This document shows, one piece after another, positions 1 through 9,538 of a stretch of 17,746 nucleotides of DNA. Each line of letters opens with the position of its first letter. Within the stretch, counting starts at the first letter, position 1. Made by a program: the position numbers and the translations under genes. The stretch lies in the NCBI GenBank assembly GCA_008501785.1, contig QQUD01000147.1:1-17746 (forward strand), in the 5' to 3' direction. Below the pieces are notes generated by a model. It did not search any database and was not told the origin of the DNA. It saw nothing but the letters and a program-made list of their open reading frames with translations. The DNA comes from Chloroflexota bacterium. GTDB lineage: Bacteria > Chloroflexota > Anaerolineae > Promineifilales > Promineifilaceae.

Positions 1-264
1 TATTTTGCAACACGCTCTCATGGGAGCCGACGGCCGTTCTGACTAAAGACATGTAATTTCAAAAATTCGTAGTTCACGTGTCTAAAAATCTGGGGGCATT
101 ATACAGCTGCGAAGATTGTGGAGGAAAAGTTGAAACGGGAGTATCAATATGTCTTGTAAACAGCTTCAAAATTAATATTATACACAAGCATAAACCACAC
201 CCGTCACTCCTCTATGCGTTATCTTCCATGAAATCTGAGATTTGTTAGTCAGTCAGATCATGCA
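1..264. other. Intergenic or gene-end region, no supported gene
   Basis: No start codon with a ribosome binding site opens a convincing reading frame here. One copy of the iterated palindrome ACGGCCGT lies at 30-37. A start-less plus-strand frame from 57 to 248 contains a CEDCGGKVETGVSIC segment that looks like half of a zinc ribbon, but it lacks the second Cys pair and is too weak to call. No terminator for the aldo/keto reductase gene was recognised. Confidence 0.4.
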
Positions 265-1095
265 TCAAAAATTGAAATTATTCGGGTCTGGGCCAGTACG
301 TTTTCCTTCATCAAGTGCATCTAATAGATCAATGTCTGCCTGCGAAAGTTCAAAATCAAAAATCTGAGCATTTTCACCAATTCGCTTTGGGCGGGCTGAC
401 TTTGGAATCGTAACCACTTCATGCTGCAAATTCCAGCGCAGAGCAATCTGTGCCGGGGTCTTGTGGTATTTTTCTGCCAGCTTTTTTACAGTTGGATCGT
501 TGACAATCTGACCCTGCATTAACGGACTCCAGGCTTCCACCTGAATTTTGTTCGTTTGACAAAAGCTCAATAAATCAGGTTGAACAAGAAACGGATGGAA
601 CTCTATTTGATTCACTGCGGGAACAACTTGAGCATCATTTAAAATATCTTCAAGATGGTGTATTTGGAAATTACTCACGCCAATCGCCTTAGCACGGCCG
701 TTTTCATAAATCTCTTCCATTACCTGCCACGTCTCTTTATAACATCCCTCCACGGGCCAATGAACGAGATATAAATCCACATATTCTGTGTCCAAGCGTT
801 CCAGGCTTTCTTCAAAAGCTGCCATCGTTCGCTTAGCGCGTTGATCACTATTCCATACCTTTGTGGTTAAGAAAATGTCCTCACGCGGGATGCCACTTTC
901 ACGGATCGCTTTACCGACACTGCGTTCATTTTTATAGATGGTCGCTGTATCAATACTGCGATAGCCAACTTCGAATGCCGACAGTACAGCCTGCTCCACT
1001 TTTGGGCCATCATCAATCTGAAAAACGCCAAATCCCAACCAAGGCATTTTCACGCCATTATTTAAAATTGCACAATCGTTTATGCTGCTGATCAT
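265..1095 (-). CDS. Aldo/keto reductase (AKR5-like)
   Basis: NAD(P)H-dependent reductase of aldehydes and ketones, predicted cytosolic. The catalytic tetrad of the superfamily is visible (numbering from an upstream in-frame Met): Asp54 and Tyr59 in the DTATIYKNE segment, Lys84 in TTKVW, His117 in LVHWP. The GVSNFQ and IPKSARP cofactor-binding segments and the full-length (~276 residue) C-terminus ending DPNNFNF match 2,5-diketogluconate/methylglyoxal-reductase-like AKRs. The start at 1095 is preferred because GGAG lies 9 bases upstream; an ATG at 1110 has no ribosome binding site. It is the last gene of the leftward series, 168 bases after the isomerase, so it may be transcribed separately. 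In context it could reduce a reactive sugar fragment or a ketose/aldose, but the sequence does not fix the substrate. Confidence 0.93.
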   Translation of the reverse strand: MISSINDCAILNNGVKMPWLGFGVFQIDDGPKVEQAVLSAFEVGYRSIDTATIYKNERSVGKAIRESGIPREDIFLTTKVWNSDQRAKRTMAAFEESLERLDTEYVDLYLVHWPVEGCYKETWQVMEEIYENGRAKAIGVSNFQIHHLEDILNDAQVVPAVNQIEFHPFLVQPDLLSFCQTNKIQVEAWSPLMQGQIVNDPTVKKLAEKYHKTPAQIALRWNLQHEVVTIPKSARPKRIGENAQIFDFELSQADIDLLDALDEGKRTGPDPNNFNF

Positions 1096-1163
1096 CTTAT
1101 CAATCTCCATTTATAGTTAATGTCTTTTGCTCAACTCGCCAAAATTTTCGACCAAATAATGCG

Positions 1164-1213
1164 AAAAGACGTGGAGATACGGCCGTTTACAGCCACCGAG
1201 GTTATTCCACGTC
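1164..1213 (-). terminator. Possible terminator after the isomerase gene
   Basis: On the minus strand GACGTGGA (1213-1206) pairs perfectly with TCCACGTC (1175-1168) and is followed by TTTT (1167-1164). The 30-base loop contains one ACGGCCGT palindrome (1179-1186), which could fold as an inner hairpin. The short T run makes this only a moderate terminator. A second small hairpin, CAGGTC with an A6 loop and GACCTG (1225-1242), lies just after the isomerase stop codon. Confidence 0.35.
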
Positions 1214-1263
1214 ATCTCGTCAATCAGGTCAAAAAAGACCTGTGAGAGTACGCCTCATTCGTT

Positions 1264-2670
1264 TTAATTCGGGTGGTTATACACATCCCAACCCAAGTAG
1301 TAATCCAGCGATTCTTCTAACACACCTGCTACAAATGCGTCAGTCATGGCACAGTGATGCGCAAAACCATTTTTGCACACATATCGCATTAAACCCTGCA
1401 AGTCAGCCACTTCTACCACGGCACTGTTACCAGGAATGCGAGACAATGGATCATTTGTTGTTTTACCCTCGCCAAAATAGGCTTTGATTAATCCTTTGCG
1501 GTCATCCGTGTCGATGCGAGCGTACGTCAGTGGACCGGCAGGAGTACGACCATCTGTGGCACCCCACGTGTTTTCTGGGCCAAGTGTGGTTCCCAAAACC
1601 TCAGCTGTGCTAATGCGAATATCTTGAACCAGACTTTTAGCCCAGTTTCCGCAGTGGAAGTAAATACACTTGTTGGGATCATTGTCGTAGTTATTGTTCC
1701 AATCTACCAATGCAGAAGGGTTGTTACTGGCAAGCGTCAGAGCGTACATTGATACGGTACCGGCGATGTCTGTTTCGCAGGCGCTAGGCATCAAATCATC
1801 GCTCATCATGCTCATCAGCGTGCAGACGTTGACCCCATAATTCATTTGCAGCGATTCCCAACATTGAATGGCAGTTGAGGTAATGTCGTTGTCTGCCATC
1901 CAGCCGCGAATGGTGACGGCCAGTTTGGCGATTTTGGTTAAGGATGCTGCTGGCACTTTGTCGTAAGCTGCATAGCTCTTGATGCGATCAATTTCGGCCG
2001 TTACTTTGGTATCACCATCTTCCAACCGCCGCACCCAGCCAAACACATCTGACAAGTCGAGTGTTTGCACACTCATGCCCACTGATTCAAATAACTTTTC
2101 ACTGTACCGCACCGTCTTAAATGCGCCGGGGCGTGCACCAATGGCACCGATGCGAGCGTTTGTTAACCCTTTGACGGTACGACAAATGGCTGCAAACTTG
2201 TTGCTCTCGGCCACGAATTCATCAGAATCGACGTCGAGCGTATGGGATTGGGTAACGCTAAATGGAATTTCGTACTGATATAAATTGTTGGTAACAGACA
2301 ATTTGCCACAAAATGCGTCCCGGCGACCTGCTGCTGTTAGCATGTCGGTGCTGTCGGGGAAGGCATGGACAAGAACTGGCACATTCAGTCGTGATTCGCG
2401 AATGGCATCGGCTACGCCTTGTTCGTTACCAAAATTGGGTAGCGATACGATGATGCCATCGATTTCATCTTGATGTCGGCGGAACAGCTCGCCACATTTT
2501 TTTGAATCGCTCCATGTTTCCACCGCGCCCAGAGGCGTCGTTTCTTCGTCAACGATGATTGTTTGGTGACCTAATGCATGCAGCCGGTCTAAGATTTTGT
2601 TTCGGCCGTTTTCCACCAGATGGTCTGCAAAAAAATTGCGATTTGTCACAATAACGCCAAATGTCGTCAT
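1264..2670 (-). CDS. L-fucose/L-arabinose isomerase family protein
   Basis: Predicted metal-dependent aldose-ketose isomerase of the L-fucose isomerase-like superfamily (COG2407 type), 468 residues, close to the family length, cytosolic. The N-terminal half has the alternating strand/helix pattern of the family, with the [14 protein letters not shown] segment near residues 72-85. Candidate metal/catalytic residues in the C-terminal half are Glu272 in CWESL, Glu299 and Asp301 in CETDIAG, His339 in FHCGNW and His438/His439 in FAHHC; the assignment is by position and motif only. The start is secure: AAGGAG lies 7 bases upstream of ATG. Its ATG overlaps the stop of the upstream ribokinase vestige as ATGA, implying translational coupling. 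With RbsD, an FGGY kinase and transketolase in the locus, it should convert an imported aldose to the ketose that the kinase uses. The exact sugar is not determined, and decarboxylase-like or other relatives of this superfamily cannot be excluded. Confidence 0.82.
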   Translation of the reverse strand: MTTFGVIVTNRNFFADHLVENGRNKILDRLHALGHQTIIVDEETTPLGAVETWSDSKKCGELFRRHQDEIDGIIVSLPNFGNEQGVADAIRESRLNVPVLVHAFPDSTDMLTAAGRRDAFCGKLSVTNNLYQYEIPFSVTQSHTLDVDSDEFVAESNKFAAICRTVKGLTNARIGAIGARPGAFKTVRYSEKLFESVGMSVQTLDLSDVFGWVRRLEDGDTKVTAEIDRIKSYAAYDKVPAASLTKIAKLAVTIRGWMADNDITSTAIQCWESLQMNYGVNVCTLMSMMSDDLMPSACETDIAGTVSMYALTLASNNPSALVDWNNNYDNDPNKCIYFHCGNWAKSLVQDIRISTAEVLGTTLGPENTWGATDGRTPAGPLTYARIDTDDRKGLIKAYFGEGKTTNDPLSRIPGNSAVVEVADLQGLMRYVCKNGFAHHCAMTDAFVAGVLEESLDYYLGWDVYNHPN

Positions 2671-2744
2671 GAGAAAACTCCTTGTTCAAATAAATTATCA
2701 ACTAGATCCATGTTTAAACTACCAACCACAACGATATGCGGCAT
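2667..2744 (-). pseudogene. rbsK: Ribokinase (rbsK) N-terminal vestige, 25 codons
   Basis: A 25-codon ORF starts with a strong ribosome binding site (GGAGGTGAGCG then ATG) and reads MPHIVVVGSLNMDLV before diverging into [10 protein letters not shown] and a stop. The first 15 residues are the hallmark PfkB/ribokinase N-terminus (hydrophobic strand, GS-NMDLV). Ribokinases are about 300 residues long, so the gene has lost more than 90% of its length. The remnant sits directly downstream of rbsD, where a ribose operon would carry rbsK. Its TGA (2669-2667) overlaps the ATG of the isomerase (2670-2668) as ATGA, so the surviving piece may act as a translated leader for the isomerase. No other ribokinase piece was seen in the window. 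Chance occurrence is unlikely given the motif, the ribosome binding site and the position. Confidence 0.75.
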
Positions 2745-2764
2745 CGCTCACCTCCATTCAATTG

Positions 2765-2793
2765 ATGATGCAATCAAAATAGGACTGCATCAT
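2765..2793. repeat. Inverted repeat after rbsD
   Basis: ATGATGCA (2765-2772) and TGCATCAT (2786-2793) form a perfect 8-bp stem with a 13-base loop, 3 bases beyond the rbsD stop codon. A T run follows on the plus strand, where there is no gene to terminate, so on the transcribed strand this may be an RNA stability or pausing element rather than a terminator. Confidence 0.4.
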
Positions 2794-2796
2794 TTT

Positions 2797-3207
2797 TTAG
2801 TCATCCAAGTCAAATCCCCACGCCCCGGTTACTAAAATGACATTGGCATACGGGGTGAATTCTCCTGTGCGAATGATGGCGCGGGAAACGGCCGTTTCCC
2901 GCTTAAAATCCTCATGCGGCATAAACTCAATCGGCGTTTTACCCAACACCTCAACCAATGTTTCATACATTTTTGGACTGACCGACTTCAATTCCTCCGC
3001 TACAATCGCCTTCTCCACAAACAATTCCGATAAAACCACTTGCAGCGTTTCCAAAAACGAGGGGATACCTCGTGTCAAAGCCAAATCGATGCGCTGCGCC
3101 GCTGCCGGAATCGGCAAGCCTGCATCCGCAATTGTAATCATATCTGTATGACCCAGACCACCAACAACAGCAGCAATCGGTTGATTGATAATTCCTACCT
3201 TCTTCAT
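2797..3207 (-). CDS. rbsD: D-ribose pyranase / sugar mutarotase RbsD
   Basis: RbsD/FucU-family mutarotase that interconverts ring forms of an imported sugar. With the start at 3207 the product is 136 residues, and the known RbsD active-site positions line up: His20 in LGHTD, Asp28 in ADAG, His98, Lys102, Tyr120 and Asn122 in TPYANVIL. The GHTD motif and the MKKVGIIN start favour RbsD over FucU. Start 3207 was chosen because GGAAGG lies 4 bases upstream and it forms an ATGA overlap with the stop of the upstream redoxin gene; the ATG at 3219 has no ribosome binding site. A perfect 22-bp palindrome (2881-2902) centred on the iterated octamer lies inside the coding region and encodes RETAVSR. Next to the ribokinase vestige it points to a ribose-operon ancestry. 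Its present substrate may be another pentose. Confidence 0.93.
   Translation of the reverse strand: MKKVGIINQPIAAVVGGLGHTDMITIADAGLPIPAAAQRIDLALTRGIPSFLETLQVVLSELFVEKAIVAEELKSVSPKMYETLVEVLGKTPIEFMPHEDFKRETAVSRAIIRTGEFTPYANVILVTGAWGFDLDD
2881..2902. repeat. Perfect 22-bp palindrome inside rbsD
   Basis: The core GGGAAACGGCCGTTTCCC (2883-2900), extended by GC on each side, is self-complementary over all 22 bases. It is the longest palindrome built around the ACGGCCGT octamer in the window. It is fully coding (ETAVS core), so it is not an intergenic operator by position. Confidence 0.9.
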
Positions 3208-3764
3208 GATTCCTTCCATTTAATATTGCAGCCCAAACTCGGCCGTTGTTCTTTTGAAATGGGTTGACCTGCCAATAAAGCATCCAGCGCTGCCCGCACA
3301 TCTTCACCAGTTACCGGTATATCGTTACGCGGACGAGAGCTGTCCAACTGTCCACGGTACACCAGCTTCATGTCGGCATCAAAAATGTAAAAATCAGGCG
3401 TACAAGCTGCTTGATACGCTTTTGCCACCGACTGATCTTCATCATACAAATAAGGAAAAGGATAACCTTGTTCAACGGCCACATCCTTCATTCTTTCTGG
3501 TGAATCAGCCGGATACGCTTCGATATCATTCGAGCTAATCGCAACAAAAGCAACTCCTTGCTTTTGATATGTAAATGCCAAATCTACCAGACCTTTATTT
3601 ACATGTTTCACATAGGGGCAATGGTTACAGATAAACATGATTACCGTTGCGACATTCGATTTCAGCGACATTAACCTTAACAGTTTACCTGACGCAGTTT
3701 CTAGCAGCTCGAATTCTGGTGCAACTGTTCCGAGAGGGAGCATATTAGATGGTACTGCAGCCAT
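3204..3764 (-). CDS. Thioredoxin-like redoxin, CNHC type
   Basis: Thioredoxin-fold protein of the AhpC/TSA-redoxin group, 186 residues, with no signal peptide or membrane segment, so probably cytosolic. The redox motif C46-N-H-C49 lies in VIMFICNHCPYVKH, followed by the VAFVAISSND strand, a TPDFYIFD segment with the conserved cis-Pro (CTP, residues 121-123), and a C-terminal SLGCNIKWK tail seen in a common uncharacterised bacterial redoxin family. The start at 3764 has GGAGG 6 bases upstream; an in-frame extension to 3833 exists but lies over the promoter-like region. It overlaps rbsD by ATGA and so is cotranscribed with it. Why a redoxin belongs to a sugar operon is unclear. Protection of a Cys-containing enzyme or detoxification of a reactive carbonyl are guesses only. 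Confidence 0.85.
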   Translation of the reverse strand: MAAVPSNMLPLGTVAPEFELLETASGKLLRLMSLKSNVATVIMFICNHCPYVKHVNKGLVDLAFTYQKQGVAFVAISSNDIEAYPADSPERMKDVAVEQGYPFPYLYDEDQSVAKAYQAACTPDFYIFDADMKLVYRGQLDSSRPRNDIPVTGEDVRAALDALLAGQPISKEQRPSLGCNIKWKES

Positions 3765-3783
3765 AAAAAGCCTCCATATCCCT

Positions 3784-3837
3784 GCTGACGATGCAACTCT
3801 GTAATTTATTCCGTCGTCAGCCATTTCGGTCAAAAAA
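3784..3837 (-). promoter_or_regulatory. Possible promoter and operator of the redoxin-rbsD unit
   Basis: On the minus strand TTGACC is followed after 17 bases by AATAAA, a weak sigma70-like pair, just upstream of the redoxin start. GCTGACGA (3784-3791) and TCGTCAGC (3814-3821) form an 8-bp inverted repeat across this region and could be an operator or a leader hairpin. The -35-like box begins in the T run of the preceding terminator. The call rests on the need for a new start after that terminator more than on the match itself. Confidence 0.3.
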
Positions 3838-3877
3838 GCCCGACATCTTGAAAGCAGTTTGCGTAGATGTCGGGCTT
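3832..3877 (-). terminator. Rho-independent terminator after the binding-protein gene
   Basis: On the minus strand AAGCCCGACATCT (3877-3865) pairs perfectly with AGATGTCGGGCTT (3848-3836): a 13-bp stem with a 16-base loop, running directly into a T6 run (3837-3832). It lies 27 bases beyond the binding-protein stop codon. It separates the importer operon from the redoxin-rbsD-isomerase group, or attenuates transcription between them. Confidence 0.88.
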
Positions 3878-3903
3878 CATTAACTTACACTAATACAATC
3901 TAA

Positions 3904-5874
<1,971 letters not shown>

Positions 5875-5885
5875 CTAATAATTGG

Positions 5886-5905
5886 TTGTGTAAATATTTG
5901 CACAA
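5886..5905. promoter_or_regulatory. Palindrome upstream of the binding-protein gene
   Basis: TTGTGTAAATATTTGCACAA matches its own reverse complement at 18 of 20 positions, with AAATATTT at the centre. It ends 20 bases before the start codon. It could be an operator (LacI-type symmetry) or a hairpin next to the ribosome binding site. It does not have the spacing of a CRP site. Confidence 0.4.
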
Positions 5906-5933
5906 ATAGACATCATACAGGTATCTCCCGAAA

Positions 5934-5990
5934 GTCATACCCACCTTCGTGGGTATCCATTTCGTGGATTCCTGTCTTCGCAGGAATGAC
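5934..5990. repeat. REP-like cluster of three hairpins
   Basis: A 57-base block bounded by GTCAT (5934-5938) and ATGAC (5986-5990) holds three successive stem-loops: ATACCCAC/GTGGGTAT with loop CTTC (5937-5956), ATCCA/TGGAT (5955-5969) and ATTCCTG/CAGGAAT (5968-5987). All loops contain TTCG or CTTCG-type sequence. The inverted ends and the TCATTCCTG...CAGGAATGA style resemble repetitive extragenic palindromes found in many genomes. Only one copy is in this window. Confidence 0.6.
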
Positions 5991-6072
5991 CTGTAAAATT
6001 ACGCTTTTCTTAATTCTTTATCCGATATAAACTCCTTTCCGAGCGACTTGCCCTCGGGCATTTTTCTCTAAG

Positions 6073-6125
6073 GAAACCGGGTTTGTGCATATAAATGCTC
6101 TGTGTCACCAGAAAAACCCGGTTTC
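6073..6125. repeat. Perfect 12-bp inverted repeat after the permease gene
   Basis: GAAACCGGGTTT (6073-6084) and AAACCCGGTTTC (6114-6125) are perfectly complementary around a 29-base loop, 14 bases beyond the permease stop codon. There is no T run on the transcribed side, so it is not a standard terminator. It may protect the upstream mRNA 3' end or be a dispersed palindromic repeat. Confidence 0.6.
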
Positions 6126-6139
6126 TAGCTATTTCGCGA

Positions 6140-7213
6140 TTATTGAATTTCTTGTTGTTTTTGCAGTGCGATCCGTTCCTGCATGCGCGCCTGAACCTGA
6201 TCGATGATGACCGCCAAAACAATGACAGCACCTTTAATAACCTGCTGCCAGAACGAGGAAACGCCCATCATTACCAGACCATCGTTCAAGACGCCGATGA
6301 CGAAAGCGCCAATCAAGGTTCCGCCCATGCTGCCACGGCCACCAGCCAGGGAAGTACCGCCCAGAACTACTGCAGCAATGGCATTCAATTCGAACGTGTC
6401 GCCTGTCAGAGGATGGGCAGCTACTAATTGCGACGCGATAATTAAGCCAACCAATGCCGAACAGAATCCGCTGATGCTGTAGACGATGATTTTGGTGCGG
6501 GCCACGCGTACGCCCGAAAGTTCGGCAGCGCGTTCGTTGCCACCGATGGCATAAACATGTTTGCCAAATGGTGTGCGTTTGGTGATGATGTGCGCCAAAA
6601 GCGTGAGGATTAGCATGAGCCAAATGGAGTAGTTGACTCCCAGAAGCTCACCCGCACCTAGAAGTTCAAAACCTGTGTTGCCATATTCGGGACGGCCAAC
6701 CAAATTGGGAAAGGTGTAGCCGTTGTTCCGCAGGCCTGCAATACCACGCGCTGCATACAACATACCTAGGGTGGCAATAAATGGAGCCACATTAAAACGG
6801 GTGATGATATAACCGCTGATGGCTCCGGCGAGGGTTCCTATTACGAGAGAGATTAGCAAAATTGTCCAGGTGTGTGGGTAGATGATGATACCAAACCGGG
6901 GTAGGATGATACCTTCGTTGATCAGGCCTCCCGCGATCATAGCGGTCATGCCCACAATGGAGCCAACAGAGAGATCAATGCCTGCCGTGAGGATGACGAA
7001 GGTCATGCCAATTGCTAACAGTGCATTGATGGCTACGTGCTTGGACATGATGACCAGGTTCGCTGTGGTCAGAAATTGCGGCGATAGGAGTGAGAAAACG
7101 GCCGTTACCAAAATCAAAGCAATAAAAGCCCGGCCACGTAATAGAAATTGTTGTATATCGGTTTTAGTAATGTTGCGCCTTGTGTTCATTTGCGACGGTG
7201 TAGCGTTAGTCAT
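6140..7213 (-). CDS. Ribose-type sugar ABC transporter permease
   Basis: Inner-membrane permease of the RbsC/AraH family (BPD_transp_2), 357 residues from the chosen start. It is hydrophobic throughout, with roughly eight to ten membrane segments. Family signatures include SPQFLTTANLVIMSKH, FVILTAGIDLSVGSIVG near residues 70-88, the cytoplasmic coupling segment GGNERAAELSGVRV and the C-terminal AVVLGGTSLAGGRGSMGGTLIG. The start at 7213 has GGAGG 8 bases upstream and overlaps the ATPase stop by 8 bases; a start at 7246 would overlap by 41 bases and has no better ribosome binding site. It partners with the adjacent ATPase and the duplicated binding protein. The solute is probably a monosaccharide. 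Confidence 0.94.
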   Translation of the reverse strand: MTNATPSQMNTRRNITKTDIQQFLLRGRAFIALILVTAVFSLLSPQFLTTANLVIMSKHVAINALLAIGMTFVILTAGIDLSVGSIVGMTAMIAGGLINEGIILPRFGIIIYPHTWTILLISLVIGTLAGAISGYIITRFNVAPFIATLGMLYAARGIAGLRNNGYTFPNLVGRPEYGNTGFELLGAGELLGVNYSIWLMLILTLLAHIITKRTPFGKHVYAIGGNERAAELSGVRVARTKIIVYSISGFCSALVGLIIASQLVAAHPLTGDTFELNAIAAVVLGGTSLAGGRGSMGGTLIGAFVIGVLNDGLVMMGVSSFWQQVIKGAVIVLAVIIDQVQARMQERIALQKQQEIQ

Positions 7214-8807
7214 TTTGATTGCCTCCATTTGTTGGGCCGTGGCCAATGGCTGAAGCAGCGACCAGTTTTTCCTCAGTAGCCTCTTGATGCATAAATTCCC
7301 CTGTTATTTTTCCCTTCGACATAACCAGAATGCGGTCAGACATTGCCAAAATTTCCTTCAACTCCGAAGAAACAAAAATCACGCCATATTTCTGTTCTGC
7401 TAGTTGATTGATGATTTCGGAAATTTCTGATTTCGCGCCAACATCAATCCCGCGTGTTGGCTCGTCCAGCAGCAGCACTTTGGGATGTGTGAGTAACCCT
7501 TTGGCCACCACTACCTTTTGCTGGTTGCCGCCACTGAGCGCCGTAATTGGCTGCTGCGAACTAGCAACGCGGATGGATAGATTTTTGATTTGTGAATCGG
7601 TGGCGGTCTTTTCTTCTGAAGATGCGAGGAATAGACCTTTGAGATATTTTTTCAGGCTGGCAAGCAGCATGTTGTCCCTTACCGAGAGCGTGGGCACAAT
7701 GCCATCCCGCTGCCGGTCTTCGGGGACAAGGACAAAGCCAGACTGAATGCGACCGGAAACGGTTGTTGCGGCCACTGGCTCCCCATCCAGCCAAACGTTG
7801 CCGGTTGCCTGTGGACGTGCCCCCGTGAGGCATTCCAACAAATCGGAGCGTCCGGCTCCCATTAATCCGTAAAAGCCGAGTACCTCGCCCTGCCGAAGTT
7901 CAAATGAAACGTGATCCAGCAGATACCCACCACCTGCTCGTGGTAAGGTCAACTCTTCTGCTTTGAGCAGCACATCCCCTAGTTCACGTTCTTGACGTGT
8001 GAATAATGTGGCGGGATTGCGTCCCACCATGTTCTCAATCATCCAGGTGATGTCTACGTTTTTGATTTCATCTTCGGCAACCTTGAACCCATCGCGCAAA
8101 ATAGTTACGTAATCACCGATTTGCATCAGTTCTTCCAACTTGTGTGAAATGTAGATGATGGCAACGCCGCGTGATGTTAGGTCCCGAATAACGCGAAACA
8201 ATACTTCCACTTCAGCAGCGCTTAGTGCAGAGGTTGGCTCATCCATAATCAGGATGCTTACATCCTGAGCCAAAGCCTTCGCAATTTCAACAATCTGCTG
8301 TTCGCCAATCCGCAAATTGCTAACCAACTCATCGGGATCGATTTTTTGCTCAAGTTTGTTTAACAGCTCGCGGGCACGTTCTTTTTGCACCCGGCGTGAA
8401 ACTAGTCCATCGCGTCGAGTTGTTTCGCGGGCAAGGAAAATATTGTCGACAACACTCAAGTTGTCACACAGGTTTAATTCCTGAAACACCATACCGATGC
8501 CAAAGGTGGTTGCTTCGAGCGGGGATCGCGGCTTGATTTCCTCACCTTCGAGCAGAATGGTGCCACTCGTAGGTGATTGCACCCCAGCTAATATTTTCAT
8601 CAAGGTAGATTTACCGGCGCCGTTTTCACCAATAAGGACATTGACTTTGCCTTTGCGAACGTGGAATGTTACGTCGTCCAGGGCTACCGTTCCCGGATAA
8701 ATCTGGGTAATGTTTTGGGTGGTGAGGATGATGTCTTTTGAAACGGCCACTTCGGCGTTGCTCAGTGCAGGCGTTTCAGCATCAACCGTGGGAGTCAGAT
8801 CAGACAT
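7206..8807 (-). CDS. Ribose-type sugar ABC transporter ATPase (two domains)
   Basis: Cytoplasmic ATPase of the RbsA/MglA/XylG family with two fused nucleotide-binding domains, 533 residues, slightly longer than usual because of a ~25-residue N-terminal tail. Domain 1: Walker A GENGAGKS (about 60-67), signature-like LRIGEQQ (about 165-171), Walker B ILIMDEP (Asp189-Glu190). Domain 2: degenerate Walker A GLMGAGRS (about 314-321), signature LSGGNQQ (about 424-430), Walker B VLLLDEPTRGIDVG. The degenerate second Walker A is normal for the family. GGAGG is 6 bases before the ATG at 8807 and 3 before an adjacent ATG at 8810; with 8810 the start would overlap the DUF2291 stop as TAATG. Either way it is tightly coupled to DUF2291. 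Confidence 0.96.
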   Translation of the reverse strand: MSDLTPTVDAETPALSNAEVAVSKDIILTTQNITQIYPGTVALDDVTFHVRKGKVNVLIGENGAGKSTLMKILAGVQSPTSGTILLEGEEIKPRSPLEATTFGIGMVFQELNLCDNLSVVDNIFLARETTRRDGLVSRRVQKERARELLNKLEQKIDPDELVSNLRIGEQQIVEIAKALAQDVSILIMDEPTSALSAAEVEVLFRVIRDLTSRGVAIIYISHKLEELMQIGDYVTILRDGFKVAEDEIKNVDITWMIENMVGRNPATLFTRQERELGDVLLKAEELTLPRAGGGYLLDHVSFELRQGEVLGFYGLMGAGRSDLLECLTGARPQATGNVWLDGEPVAATTVSGRIQSGFVLVPEDRQRDGIVPTLSVRDNMLLASLKKYLKGLFLASSEEKTATDSQIKNLSIRVASSQQPITALSGGNQQKVVVAKGLLTHPKVLLLDEPTRGIDVGAKSEISEIINQLAEQKYGVIFVSSELKEILAMSDRILVMSKGKITGEFMHQEATEEKLVAASAIGHGPTNGGNQND

Positions 8808-8809
8808 CA

Positions 8810-9511
8810 TTATCCTCCTAGCTCAATTTCCACTGGTACGACGTTGAGTTCAGACACATCGATTTGGAGCAGGTTAAACGTGCGGATGGTGAAAGCACCT
8901 CTGAACGAAACCGTTTTGCCAATTAGATTGTCCCGATCCAGGTCACTAAGCACAGTGGCAAGAACGCGTTTGTTAATTTCCGTAGACGCCTTCCCGTACT
9001 CGGTTTGCTCTTTGAAATCGCCAAATGAAATGAACCCAACCGCGTCACGTACCGAAGTGTTGTCACTGGGAATGCGGGTGCCAATGTAGAGCTGCGCTTT
9101 GATTGGGCCATCATAGCCATCAAGCTCTACTTCTGCTGTTCCCAGGCTGGTTTCGGCATTGACGCTTGTGATTGTGCCACTGCCATGAACCATATAGACA
9201 TGTGCCTCACCTTCCGTAATCAGGCCGTATTGATTGGCAATACCAATCAACGCTTCTTTAGGGGCTGTCCCGTCAGCATTTGGCTCCATTTCCGAGAGAA
9301 TTTGAGAAAGCGCCACAACCCCATCGTTAAATGTGGGCATTATCTGCGAGTCCCAAATCCCATCTACATAAGCAACCGGGTCGAACGCTTCGTTTTGAAC
9401 TGTTTCTTCAGCTTCTTCAATGCTGACAACGGTAACACCGTAGCGTCCTATGAGAATGAGCAGCAGAACAACTGCTGCTGTGGTGATGATAGTGGGCGTT
9501 TTTATTTTCAT
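8810..9511 (-). CDS. DUF2291 family protein, sugar-transporter associated
   Basis: Protein of 233 residues with one N-terminal hydrophobic segment (about residues 8-23), so anchored to or exported across the membrane with the remainder outside. I recognise it as DUF2291 from its length, the single anchor, the central GEAHVYMVHGSGTITSVN and DGYDGPIKAQLYIGTRIP segments, and its position just before an RbsA-type ATPase, which is where this family is usually found. The soluble part looks rich in beta strands and resembles a small-molecule or OB-like domain, with GKTVSFRGAFTIRTFNLLQIDVSELNVVPV at the end. It has no lipobox Cys. Function is unknown; an accessory role to the importer is inferred from synteny. 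The start has AAGGA 7 bases upstream. Confidence 0.82.
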   Translation of the reverse strand: MKIKTPTIITTAAVVLLLILIGRYGVTVVSIEEAEETVQNEAFDPVAYVDGIWDSQIMPTFNDGVVALSQILSEMEPNADGTAPKEALIGIANQYGLITEGEAHVYMVHGSGTITSVNAETSLGTAEVELDGYDGPIKAQLYIGTRIPSDNTSVRDAVGFISFGDFKEQTEYGKASTEINKRVLATVLSDLDRDNLIGKTVSFRGAFTIRTFNLLQIDVSELNVVPVEIELGG

Positions 9512-9538
9512 AAACTTATCCTTGATTGGGTTGATATA

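Noticed and set aside
57..248. Open plus-strand frame with CEDCGGKVETGVSIC, like half of a zinc ribbon
   Set aside because: There is no start codon with a ribosome binding site, the second Cys pair is missing, and the rest of the frame has no recognisable features. Could be a decayed fragment, but not supportable as a gene.
2963..3307. Minus-strand 114-codon frame overlapping rbsD and the redoxin gene
   Set aside because: It is out of frame with two well-supported genes, and its sequence (repeated Cys, Trp, Gly) is typical of an alternative-frame shadow.
5886..5905. CRP-like site
   Set aside because: The TGTG and CACA arms are 10 bases apart rather than the 8 of the CRP consensus, and the flanking A/T does not fit. 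Kept only as a generic palindrome.
6049..6065. TGCCC-TC-GGGCA hairpin followed by TTTTT on the plus strand
   Set aside because: The loop of two bases cannot form, so the real stem is shorter, and no plus-strand gene ends here.
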